Shown here piece by piece: positions 7,037 to 13,645 of a DNA stretch of 15,117 bases. The notes under the pieces are model-generated. The model did no database searches, was not told where the DNA came from, and worked only from the letters and a program-made list of their open reading frames with translations. This DNA is from an uncultured Actinomyces sp. (GTDB lineage: Bacteria > Actinomycetota > Actinomycetes > Actinomycetales > Actinomycetaceae). The DNA lies in assembly GCA_900556405.1 (NCBI GenBank), contig USPB01000020.1, positions 1-15,117 on the forward strand, read 5' to 3'. The position numbers were made by a program, and so were the translations under genes. Each line of letters begins with the position of its first letter. The stretch's first letter is position 1.

Positions 7037-8035
7037 ATGATGTCCTCCCTGCGCCGCTTCGGCGCCATCGTCGGCGCAGCCGCCCTCGTTGTCGGGCTCG
7101 CGGCCTGCTCCGATGCTTCGTCGTCTTCGTCTTCCGCTCCCGCGGAGATCGACTACTCCGCCTGCTCGACGGACGACTCCGCTGACCAGAATGCGAACGT
7201 TGACCGCAGCGGCAAGGGAAACTTCCCGTCGATCTCCGGCGACGACACCCCCGTGATCGCCGCTGGCAAGGGCAGCGAGCCGACCGACAAGGTCCTCGTC
7301 AAGACCCTCAAGCAGGGCGATGGCGCGCTTGTGTGCCCGGGTGCCACGATCAAGGCGAACTATGTGGGCGCCCTGTGGAACGGCACCGTCTTCGATTCGT
7401 CCTACAAGAAGGGCGAGCCTGTCGAGTTTTCTCTTGAACAGGTCGTGAAGGGGTGGACCTACGGTCTGGCGCACACGCACGTGGGTGACCGCGTTGAGCT
7501 GGTCATCCCCGCAGCCCTTGGCTACGGTGGCCAGGCTCGCGGTAACATCCCCGCGAACTCGACCCTCGTGTTCGTCGTGGACATCGTGGGCGTCGCCACC
7601 GAGAACCTGGCCGACGAGTCGGTTCTCAGCGGTGCGACGGCGACCGGCGAGGAGCTGCCCGCCGGTGTGACCGTGACCGGTGATCCCGGTGTCGAGCCGA
7701 CTCTGACGATCAACGAGAGCGTCGCCGCGCCCACCGAGCAGAAGATCTACACGATCTACAAGGGCTCGGGCGAGGCACTCACAGATGACCAGACGGTCCT
7801 GTACAAGCAGGTTGTCGGAGGCTTCGGTGCGAGCGGACAGACGCAGTCCTCGTGGAGTCAGGCTCCCCTCCAGGCTCCCGTGAAGGACGCCGATCTGACG
7901 GGTGTGACCATTGGTTCTCGTCTGCTGATCGTCGCCCCCATCCCGGGCCAGCAAGCGCAGTCCGGCCAGGAGGCGACGCCCAACCGAGCGACTGTCTTTG
8001 TCGTCGACATCGTCGGCACCTCCTCGATGCAGTGA
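7037..8035 (+). CDS. FKBP-type peptidyl-prolyl isomerase lipoprotein
   Basis: The 332-aa product begins with a lipoprotein signal peptide (basic SLRRFG, hydrophobic 9-22, lipobox LAAC with C24). A Ser-rich linker follows, so it should be anchored on the outer face of the membrane and help fold exported proteins. A canonical FKBP domain spans about 85-186. It keeps the pocket residues Y109, F119, D120, F131, V136, V137, W140, Y163, I171 and F179. A second FKBP-like repeat (about 208-327) ends in the matching FVVDIVG but lacks the FDSS and LGYG elements, so it is probably non-catalytic. The start is ATG 7037 or 7040. The ribosome binding site is weak (GAAAGAA). A strong hairpin follows the stop. 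Confidence 0.93.
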   Translation: MMSSLRRFGAIVGAAALVVGLAACSDASSSSSSAPAEIDYSACSTDDSADQNANVDRSGKGNFPSISGDDTPVIAAGKGSEPTDKVLVKTLKQGDGALVCPGATIKANYVGALWNGTVFDSSYKKGEPVEFSLEQVVKGWTYGLAHTHVGDRVELVIPAALGYGGQARGNIPANSTLVFVVDIVGVATENLADESVLSGATATGEELPAGVTVTGDPGVEPTLTINESVAAPTEQKIYTIYKGSGEALTDDQTVLYKQVVGGFGASGQTQSSWSQAPLQAPVKDADLTGVTIGSRLLIVAPIPGQQAQSGQEATPNRATVFVVDIVGTSSMQ

Positions 8036-8060
8036 CGATACGCCGACTCAGGTGATCATG

Positions 8061-8093
8061 AGCGGGCGGCTCCCAGTGTGGGAGCCGCCCGCT
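8061..8093 (+). terminator. Strong hairpin terminator after the FKBP gene
   Basis: A perfect 14-bp GC-rich stem (8061-8074 with 8080-8093) with a 5-nt loop starts 25 nt after the stop. The following bases (ACCCGTT) lack a U-tract, so it may be a hairpin-type actinobacterial terminator or only partly efficient. Confidence 0.75.
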
Positions 8094-8099
8094 ACCCGT

Positions 8100-8105
8100 T
8101 AGAAT
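8100..8105 (+). promoter_or_regulatory. Putative -10 box for the receiver protein-trpD unit
   Basis: TAGAAT follows the terminator hairpin by 6 nt and precedes the receiver gene start by 43 nt. The region where a -35 box would lie is inside the hairpin and matches poorly. The same TAGAAT appears in the phosphofructokinase promoter. Confidence 0.45.
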
Positions 8106-8148
8106 GGGGCCATCGCGTCGAATTGGCCGACATACGCAAGGAGATTCC

Positions 8149-8541
8149 ATGAGTGAAGAAACCGTTCAAATCCTGGTTTTCAGTGACGACAAGGACAAGC
8201 GTCAAGCTGTCATCAACGGCGTCGGACTGCGTGCTTCCAAGGACACGCCCCGCATCGAATGGGTGGAGGCTGCGACGGCTTTCGGCGTTCGTGATGCCTT
8301 CGATCAGCAGGATTTCGCGGTGCTGATCCTCGACGCTGAGACGAAGAAGGAGGGCGGCATGTCTGTCGCCCAGGATCTGCGTGAGACCCGTGAGGGCGTT
8401 CCCCCGATCGTTTTCCTGACGGCGCGCCCGCAGGACGAGTGGCTGGCCACGTGGGCCGGAGCAGCGGCGGTTGTGGCCGATCCGATCGACCCGATCATCC
8501 TGCAGGAGACCGTCGCCGACGTGCTGCGTGGAGTCAAGTGA
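8149..8541 (+). CDS. Single-domain receiver (REC)-like protein, atypical
   Basis: The 130-residue product is a stand-alone CheY-like domain with no output domain. The acidic pair is D13/D14 in FSDDKDKR. The possible phospho-acceptor is D62 in AVLILDAE, and the switch Thr is T91 in IVFLTARP. The conserved Lys of the usual KP motif is missing: the matching segment reads ADPIDP, with D111 at that place. Phosphorylation or its switching may therefore be altered, and the protein may act as a binding partner instead. ATG 8149 is chosen over an upstream start because AAGGAG lies at 8138-8143. Its stop overlaps the trpD start (TGATG), which suggests coupling. No histidine kinase gene is in the window. 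Confidence 0.78.
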   Translation: MSEETVQILVFSDDKDKRQAVINGVGLRASKDTPRIEWVEAATAFGVRDAFDQQDFAVLILDAETKKEGGMSVAQDLRETREGVPPIVFLTARPQDEWLATWAGAAAVVADPIDPIILQETVADVLRGVK

Positions 8542-9596
8542 TGGCTGCTCAGGAGTGGGCGCCGATCATTCAGGCGCTGACCGCGGGGGAGAGCCTCGAT
8601 TACGGTCAGTCGTACTGGCTGATGGATCAGGTGATGAGCGGTGAACTGGGTGAGGCGCGTCTTGCCTCCTTCCTGACCGCCATGGCCATGAAGGGCGCCA
8701 CGGTGGACGAGATCCACGGCCTCGCCGATGGCATGCAGGACCACGCGGCACACGTCGATCTGCCCAGCCGCGCCCTCGATATCGTCGGCACGGGCGGCGA
8801 CGGGTACAAGACCGTGAACATCTCGACGATGTCTGCCATCGTGCTCGCGGCGATGGGCATCCCGCTCGTCAAGCACGGCAACCGTGCGTCGACCTCGAAG
8901 TCGGGTTCCGCGGACGTTATTGAAGCGCTCGGTGTCAACCTGGACCTCGACGCTGACGCCCTGCGTCGCGTCTTCGATGAGGTGGGCATCGCGTTCCTGT
9001 TCGCCAACAAGATGCACCCGTCGATGCGTTTTGCTGCTCCCGTGCGCCGCGCGCTCGGTTTCCCCACGGCGTTCAACGTCCTGGGGCCGCTGACGAATCC
9101 GGCGCGCGTGCAGGCGTGCGCGATCGGCGCGTCGCGTGAGGAGAACGCGCGACTGATGGCGGGCGTGTACGCCTCGCGCGGCCTGAGCGCGCTCGTCTTC
9201 CGTGGGGCGAACACGGGTCTCGATGAGCTGACCACCACCGATGCGAATCAGGTGTGGATCGTCTCGGGCGGATCGGTGACTCCGACCGAGTTTGACGCGC
9301 GTGAATGCCTGGGCATGGCAGCCTCCTCCATTGAGGATCTTGCCGGCGGTGAGGCAGCCGAGAACGCAGCCGTTGCCCGCGACGTGCTGTCGGGCGGTGG
9401 AGCGGATGCCGTCCGCGATGCCGTTGCGCTCAACGTTGGTGCCGGCATCCTGGCGTGGGAGGGCCTGGAAAACCCGGTGACTCAGGCCGACTTTGCCGAG
9501 CGCATGCGCGGTGCCGTCGAGCGCGCCCTGGGTGCGCTGGCCGATGGCTCGGGTGCGCGACTCATCGAGCGTTGGGTAGAAGCGTCGAACGCATAA
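8541..9596 (+). CDS. trpD: Anthranilate phosphoribosyltransferase
   Basis: TrpD joins anthranilate to phosphoribosyl pyrophosphate in tryptophan synthesis. The 351-aa length is normal. The PRPP-binding loop GTGGDG is at 83-88 and NISTMSA follows at 93-99. KHGNRASTSKSGSAD (111-125) and the anthranilate-site MHPSMR (158-163) are intact. So are FNVLGPLTNP (178-187) and the Mg2+-binding DE at 228-229. The chosen ATG shares one base with the receiver gene stop, and GGAG (8530-8533) serves as ribosome binding site; GTG 8538 is an in-frame alternative. The other trp genes are not here, so this is a detached trpD, as in several Actinobacteria. Confidence 0.96.
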   Translation: MAAQEWAPIIQALTAGESLDYGQSYWLMDQVMSGELGEARLASFLTAMAMKGATVDEIHGLADGMQDHAAHVDLPSRALDIVGTGGDGYKTVNISTMSAIVLAAMGIPLVKHGNRASTSKSGSADVIEALGVNLDLDADALRRVFDEVGIAFLFANKMHPSMRFAAPVRRALGFPTAFNVLGPLTNPARVQACAIGASREENARLMAGVYASRGLSALVFRGANTGLDELTTTDANQVWIVSGGSVTPTEFDARECLGMAASSIEDLAGGEAAENAAVARDVLSGGGADAVRDAVALNVGAGILAWEGLENPVTQADFAERMRGAVERALGALADGSGARLIERWVEASNA

Positions 9597-9624
9597 GGAA
9601 AAGCCTGCGTCAGGTGCGCGGGCT
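9595..9624 (-). terminator. Intrinsic terminator of the nuclease gene, overlapping its stop
   Basis: Reading the minus strand, an 8-bp stem (9617-9624 with 9602-9609, one wobble pair) is followed by TTTCCTT. The stop codon of the minus-strand gene (9610-9612) is in the hairpin loop, and the U-tract runs into the trpD stop codon. The two convergent genes are only 13 nt apart. Confidence 0.65.
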
Positions 9625-11343
9625 GAGGCGCTGATGGGCGGTTGCGTGGGCCAGGAGCTCGCGCAGCCGCCCGTCGCGTAGCGGGCTGGCTGTTGGCTGT
9701 GCCCAGGGGAGGGGACCGTTCCATTCGACGAGGCGCGTTCCCTCGCGGCCCAGCTCGGCGCACAGCAGCGCTGTTTCCGCCCACGACGCGCAGCTGGCGG
9801 CGACGCCGTCCGTTTCGACGGGTGTTGTGGACGTCAGAACGTCGATCCACGGGGACGGGTCGGTGTGCGGCGGAATGACGACGGAGCTGAGGTGGCGGCC
9901 GTGGGAGGCGACGTGCAGGATCCAGCCCGGTTCGCCCCCGTCTCGGCGTGATCCCCACACGATGCGCGGCGCTGCCAGGATCGGTCGCATCGTCGCGCGT
10001 TCGACGCCCGTCATGTAGGCGCTCAGGTCATCGCGAGCGGCGGCAGCGGGCTCGTATAGTCCCTGGGAAGAGAGCCTCTCCATGAGCGCGGTGAGCGCGC
10101 GGGGAACGGCCAGCGTCGATGCGGCCACGGCCTCGTGAAGGAGCTCCGGCCTGTGGGCAGGGTCAGCCTGGGCTAAGACACGCTCGATCGCTCCCGCTGC
10201 CCGCAGGGCGTGCGCGCGCGTGCCGAAGGGGCCGAGGGCGCACGGTAGCACGTCGAGCGTGACGGACTGTACCACGCGAGGTTGGCCCGCCTCGGCAATG
10301 ACCCAATGCTGGGATCCCTGACGCGTCGATGCCGAATTGTAGGGCGGCGTTAGTTCCCTGATATCGCGCAGCTCCCGGATCCTCGCCTCGAGAATTGACG
10401 CGGTAGGGTAGGGGCGCACGCCCGCAGCGAGGGAGACCATGCGCTGGACTTTCGAGCGCTTCTCCGCCTTTGTGTAGTAGCTGCTCACGCGCGAGCGTAG
10501 GGACGAGGCCGACCCCACGTAGAGCGTGTCCCCAGCCGTATCGATGAAGTGATACACCCCCGGGGAGGTGGGTAAGTCCGCGACGAAGGACGGAGTAGAG
10601 GGGCGGCGCGCGGGTGCTTGTTCGGTGAGAGCAACGAGGTCCTCGACGTCGGTGGCGCCTGCCCCCGCGAGCAAGTCGATGAAACCCAGGAGGATTTCAG
10701 CAGTTGCGCGTGCATCTCCGAGCGCGCGGTGCTCGGGGACGGTGGCGGTACCGAAGTACGACGCGATCGTGCCGAGCTTGTGATTACGCACGAGCGGGCG
10801 GGGCAACGCGAGGCGCGCGAGAGCCAGCGTGTCAACAACGCGGATGCGAGGCCATGGGAGGGAGGATGCGCGGGCTGCTCGGCGCAAGAACCCCACGTCG
10901 AAGGAGGCATTGTGAGCGACGAGGACCGGGCCGCCCTTCGTGCCGAGGCCAGACCAGTCCATGAACCGCTCCAGTACCGAGGCGATCGGGTCGGCGTTTG
11001 CGACCATCGCCGGTGTAATCCCCGTCAGCGACGTGATAAATGGCGGAATGGGGCGCGAGGGCTTCACGAGCGAAGAAAACTCGTCCATGATGGCACCGTC
11101 TTGCACGCTCACTGCGCCGATCTCAGTGATTTCCGCGCCAGCTCCGAGTCCCGTCGTTTCCAAGTCGACAATCACCCAGCGCCCGCGCGAGGCCGGGGTT
11201 CCAACGGCGTCCAGGCTGGGCTGTAGCTCGACAGATGAGGCCCGGGACAGGGCTTGCGACACCACCGATCGGGCGAAAGGACGGGCGGACTCCCCGGGCG
11301 CTATGGTTTCCCCACAATCGCGCACGGTAGTCTGTTTCGTCAT
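9610..11343 (-). CDS. DnaQ-like DEDDh exonuclease fused to a UvrC-like GIY-YIG nuclease
   Basis: This 577-aa protein joins two nuclease modules, an arrangement known in Actinobacteria (from memory Rv2191). The N-terminal 3'-5' exonuclease (about 53-225) has D60 and E62 in VDLETTG, D149 in AHNASFDV, and H205 and D210 in HRALGD, so the DEDDh set is complete. The GIY-YIG domain (about 257-340) has GVYHF 262-266, YVG 275-277, R285, E319 and N336. The Lys usual in UvrC (YVGKA) is Ser278 here. The C-terminal 230 residues resemble the family's helical tail. UvrC's later helix-hairpin-helix and RNase H-like parts are not recognisable. A DNA repair role is likely. The ATG start has a -10 box 7 nt upstream. 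Confidence 0.9.
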   Translation of the reverse strand: MTKQTTVRDCGETIAPGESARPFARSVVSQALSRASSVELQPSLDAVGTPASRGRWVIVDLETTGLGAGAEITEIGAVSVQDGAIMDEFSSLVKPSRPIPPFITSLTGITPAMVANADPIASVLERFMDWSGLGTKGGPVLVAHNASFDVGFLRRAARASSLPWPRIRVVDTLALARLALPRPLVRNHKLGTIASYFGTATVPEHRALGDARATAEILLGFIDLLAGAGATDVEDLVALTEQAPARRPSTPSFVADLPTSPGVYHFIDTAGDTLYVGSASSLRSRVSSYYTKAEKRSKVQRMVSLAAGVRPYPTASILEARIRELRDIRELTPPYNSASTRQGSQHWVIAEAGQPRVVQSVTLDVLPCALGPFGTRAHALRAAGAIERVLAQADPAHRPELLHEAVAASTLAVPRALTALMERLSSQGLYEPAAAARDDLSAYMTGVERATMRPILAAPRIVWGSRRDGGEPGWILHVASHGRHLSSVVIPPHTDPSPWIDVLTSTTPVETDGVAASCASWAETALLCAELGREGTRLVEWNGPLPWAQPTASPLRDGRLRELLAHATAHQRLSPRT

Positions 11344-11350
11344 ACAGTTG

Positions 11351-11356
11351 ATACTA
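11351..11356 (-). promoter_or_regulatory. Putative -10 box of the nuclease fusion gene (leaderless)
   Basis: TAGTAT on the minus strand ends 7 nt before the ATG, with no ribosome binding site between. Transcription may therefore start at the start codon. The same bases could contribute to a plus-strand promoter for the acyltransferase gene (GATACT, 11350-11355). A GC-alternating inverted repeat lies next to it (GCGCGC at 11365-11370 and 11373-11378). Confidence 0.45.
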
Positions 11357-11401
11357 ATTCGTTCGCGCGCTCGCGCGCCCGTCGAGACTTCAGGAGTGAC
11401 A

Positions 11402-12214
11402 GTGGCGTTCTATCAGGCTCTCAAGGCGACCGGCAGCCCCGTTCTGAAGGCGGCCTATCACCCGTGGATCCGCGGCAAGGAGAACATTCCTGCTGAAGGA
11501 CCCGCCATTCTCGCGTCCAATCACAATGCCGTATGGGATTCGGTGTTCCTGCCGATGATGCTCGACCGTGAGGTCGTCTTCATGGGAAAGGCCGACTACT
11601 TCACGGGCACCGGTCTCAAAGGGTGGATGACGAAGGAGTTTATGCGTGCCGTGGGCACCATTCCCGTCGACCGTACCGGTGGCCGCGCGTCCGAGGCGGC
11701 TCTGAACGCCGGACTCAAGCGCCTGCGTGACGGTGAACTCTTCGGCATCTACCCCGAAGGAACGCGCAGCCCCGATGGGCGCCTCTACCGCGGCAAGACC
11801 GGCGTCGCGCGCCTTGCCCTCCTCTCCGGCGCACCCGTTATCCCCGTTGCGATGATCGGCACCCATGCTGCGCAGCCGATCGGTCAAAAGATCCCGTCCC
11901 GTACGAATATCGGCATGGTGATCGGTGAGCCCCTGGACTTCTCGCGCTACAAGGGCCTGCACAAGGACCGCTACGTGCTGCGGGCCATCACCGACGAGAT
12001 CATGTACAACCTCATGCTCCTGTCTGGGCAGGAGTACGTGGACCTGTATGCTGCCGACGTCAAGGCGCAGCTGGCAGCAGAGGGCGCCTTCGAGGGACCG
12101 GTTCCCTCCAACGGTCGGCCCGCGCCCGGTGGGCGCACCGCGCCCGAGGTGCCCGTTCCCACCGCCCCCGAGGAAGAGAGCGGCGAGGAGCAGGAGGCCT
12201 CGGACAAGGAGTAA
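11402..12214 (+). CDS. Lysophospholipid (1-acylglycerol-3-phosphate) acyltransferase, PlsC family
   Basis: The 270-aa enzyme is predicted to transfer acyl chains in glycerophospholipid synthesis at the cytoplasmic membrane face. The acyltransferase blocks are clear. NHNAVWD (40-46) is the catalytic HX4D motif (H41, D46). GTIPVDR (85-91) is block II. YPEGTRSPDGRLYRGKTG (117-134) contains the EGTR glycerol-phosphate site, and APVIPVAMIG (144-153) is block IV. The C-terminal 40 residues are Pro/Glu-rich and probably disordered. GTG 11402 is preferred because CAGGAG (11391-11396) lies 5 nt upstream; GTG 11396 is in frame but overlaps that site. From memory, M. tuberculosis Rv2182c, also close to a class II DAHP synthase gene, is the counterpart. 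Confidence 0.9.
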   Translation: MAFYQALKATGSPVLKAAYHPWIRGKENIPAEGPAILASNHNAVWDSVFLPMMLDREVVFMGKADYFTGTGLKGWMTKEFMRAVGTIPVDRTGGRASEAALNAGLKRLRDGELFGIYPEGTRSPDGRLYRGKTGVARLALLSGAPVIPVAMIGTHAAQPIGQKIPSRTNIGMVIGEPLDFSRYKGLHKDRYVLRAITDEIMYNLMLLSGQEYVDLYAADVKAQLAAEGAFEGPVPSNGRPAPGGRTAPEVPVPTAPEEESGEEQEASDKE

Positions 12215-12275
12215 TGGCTGTTCGCCGTCATCTCATGATTGGGGCACGCATTCGCGTTTCGTGGGACGGGTGTCC

Positions 12276-12306
12276 TTGGCGAAAGGCGATGTGGGCCGGG
12301 TAGAAT
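12276..12306 (+). promoter_or_regulatory. Putative promoter of the phosphofructokinase gene
   Basis: TTGGCG (12276-12281) and TAGAAT (12301-12306) are separated by 19 nt, which is slightly long for a housekeeping sigma factor; shifting the -35 by one base gives 18. It predicts an mRNA start near 12313 and a leader of about 115 nt. The stretch 12215-12275 between the acyltransferase stop and this promoter shows no terminator-like hairpin. Confidence 0.55.
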
Positions 12307-12324
12307 GAACTGTGCCCTGCACAC

Positions 12325-12389
12325 GCGCGCCTTCGCGCACTAGGCAGCCCTATCGGGCAGCCAGGGTGACGCGGAGCGTGCATGCACGC
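12325..12389 (+). promoter_or_regulatory. Structured leader of the phosphofructokinase gene with a 14-bp palindrome
   Basis: The leader holds a 5-bp hairpin with CCTT loop (12325-12329 with 12334-12338) and a GCCC/GGGC hairpin near 12347-12358. It also holds a perfect 14-nt palindrome GCGTGCATGCACGC at 12376-12389. The palindrome lies 39 nt before the start codon. It could be a dimeric repressor's operator or an RNA fold; neither is shown by the sequence alone. I recognise no known riboswitch. Confidence 0.35.
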
Positions 12390-12428
12390 GCGGGGCCGTA
12401 CCTAACCAACCTGAGAAAGGTGACATTC

Positions 12429-13643
12429 ATGTCGGTCCGTCGTGTTGCCCTGCTGACCGCAGGTGGCTTCGCCCCGTGCCTGTCCTCCGCCGTCGGTGGA
12501 CTCATCGAGCGCTACAACGAAATTGATCCCACGGTTGAGATCATCGCTTACCAGAACGGCTACCACGGCCTGCTCACCGGCAACTACGTGCTGGTCGACG
12601 AGGAAGCTCGCAAGCACGCTGCCGTCCTGCACCGCTTCGGCGGCTCCCCGATCGGTAACTCCCGTGTCAAGCTGACGAACAAGAAGAACCTGGTCGAGCG
12701 CGGCCTCGTCTCCGAGGATGAGGACCCGCTGCAGAAGGCTGCCGAGCAGCTCCGCGCTGACGGCGTCGACGTCCTGCACACCATCGGTGGCGACGACACC
12801 AACACGACGGCCGCCGACCTGGCCGCCTACCTGGAGGAGCACGACTACCACCTCACCGTCGTGGGCCTGCCCAAGACGATCGACAACGACGTTGTGCCGA
12901 TCCGCCAGTCCCTGGGCGCCTGGACCGCCGCTGAAGAGGTCTCCGAGTACTCCCAGAACATCATCGGCGAGCACCGCTCCAACCCCCGCATGCTCATCAT
13001 CCACGAGATCATGGGCCGCCACTGCGGTTGGCTGACGGCCGCCGGTTCGCAGCGCTACCACGAGTGGCTCAAGACCCAGGAGTGGGTGCCCTCGATCGGT
13101 CTGTCGAAGGAGCGTTGGGACATCCACGCCATCTTCCTGCCCGAGATGAAGATCGACCTCGATGCCGAGGCCAAGCGCCTCAAGGCCATCATGGACGAGC
13201 AGGGCAACGTCAATATCTTCCTGTCCGAGGGCGCTGGCGTCCCCGAGATCATCGCGGAGATCGAGGCTGCTGGCGGCGAGGTCCAGCGCGATCCCTTCGG
13301 CCACGTCAAGCTCGACACCATCAACCCCGGCCAGTGGTTTGCGCGCAAGTTTGCAGCGCTTATTGGCGCCGAAAAGGTGATGGTTCAGAAGTCCGGTTAC
13401 TACTCACGCGCGGCAGCAGCACACGAGGAAGATCTTGCACTGATCAAGCAGATGTGTGATCTTGCCGTCGAGTGTGCACTTCGCGGTGAAAGCGGTGTTA
13501 TCGGTCAGGATGAAGAGAATGGCGACCAGCTTTCTGCGATTGCCTTCCCGCGCATCGCCGGTGGCAAGCCTTTCGACATTACGCAGCCGTGGTTCACCGA
13601 TCTGCTCTCGCAGATTGGCCAGCCTGTGTCTGCAGCGCAGTGA
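12429..13643 (+). CDS. pfp: Pyrophosphate-dependent 6-phosphofructokinase
   Basis: The 404-aa enzyme converts fructose 6-phosphate and fructose 1,6-bisphosphate reversibly, using pyrophosphate as phosphoryl donor. The donor type is readable. The nucleotide loop is GGDD (120-123), where ATP enzymes have GGDG. The catalytic loop is PKTIDND (148-154), with Lys in place of the Gly of ATP enzymes. D151 and D153 in TIDND and the substrate motif MGRHCGWL (195-202) are intact. Actinomyces are known to use PPi-PFK. ATG 12429 has AAGGTG 6 nt upstream. The first three quarters show very strong C/G-ending codon use typical of high expression; the last part is more A/T-rich. DAHP synthase starts 2 nt after the stop. 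Confidence 0.93.
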   Translation: MSVRRVALLTAGGFAPCLSSAVGGLIERYNEIDPTVEIIAYQNGYHGLLTGNYVLVDEEARKHAAVLHRFGGSPIGNSRVKLTNKKNLVERGLVSEDEDPLQKAAEQLRADGVDVLHTIGGDDTNTTAADLAAYLEEHDYHLTVVGLPKTIDNDVVPIRQSLGAWTAAEEVSEYSQNIIGEHRSNPRMLIIHEIMGRHCGWLTAAGSQRYHEWLKTQEWVPSIGLSKERWDIHAIFLPEMKIDLDAEAKRLKAIMDEQGNVNIFLSEGAGVPEIIAEIEAAGGEVQRDPFGHVKLDTINPGQWFARKFAALIGAEKVMVQKSGYYSRAAAAHEEDLALIKQMCDLAVECALRGESGVIGQDEENGDQLSAIAFPRIAGGKPFDITQPWFTDLLSQIGQPVSAAQ

Positions 13644-13645
13644 CG

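Noticed and set aside
9250..9258. A further TGTGGAT heptamer within trpD
   Set aside because: It is a single copy inside codons of a conserved protein segment (QVWIV), unlike the spaced array at 3468-3563.
12312..12428. Upstream extension of the phosphofructokinase reading frame
   Set aside because: It lies downstream of the TAGAAT promoter only by a few bases and gives an Arg-rich stretch unlike the family's N-terminus. ATG 12429 has a ribosome binding site and begins directly at the conserved VALLTAGG strand.
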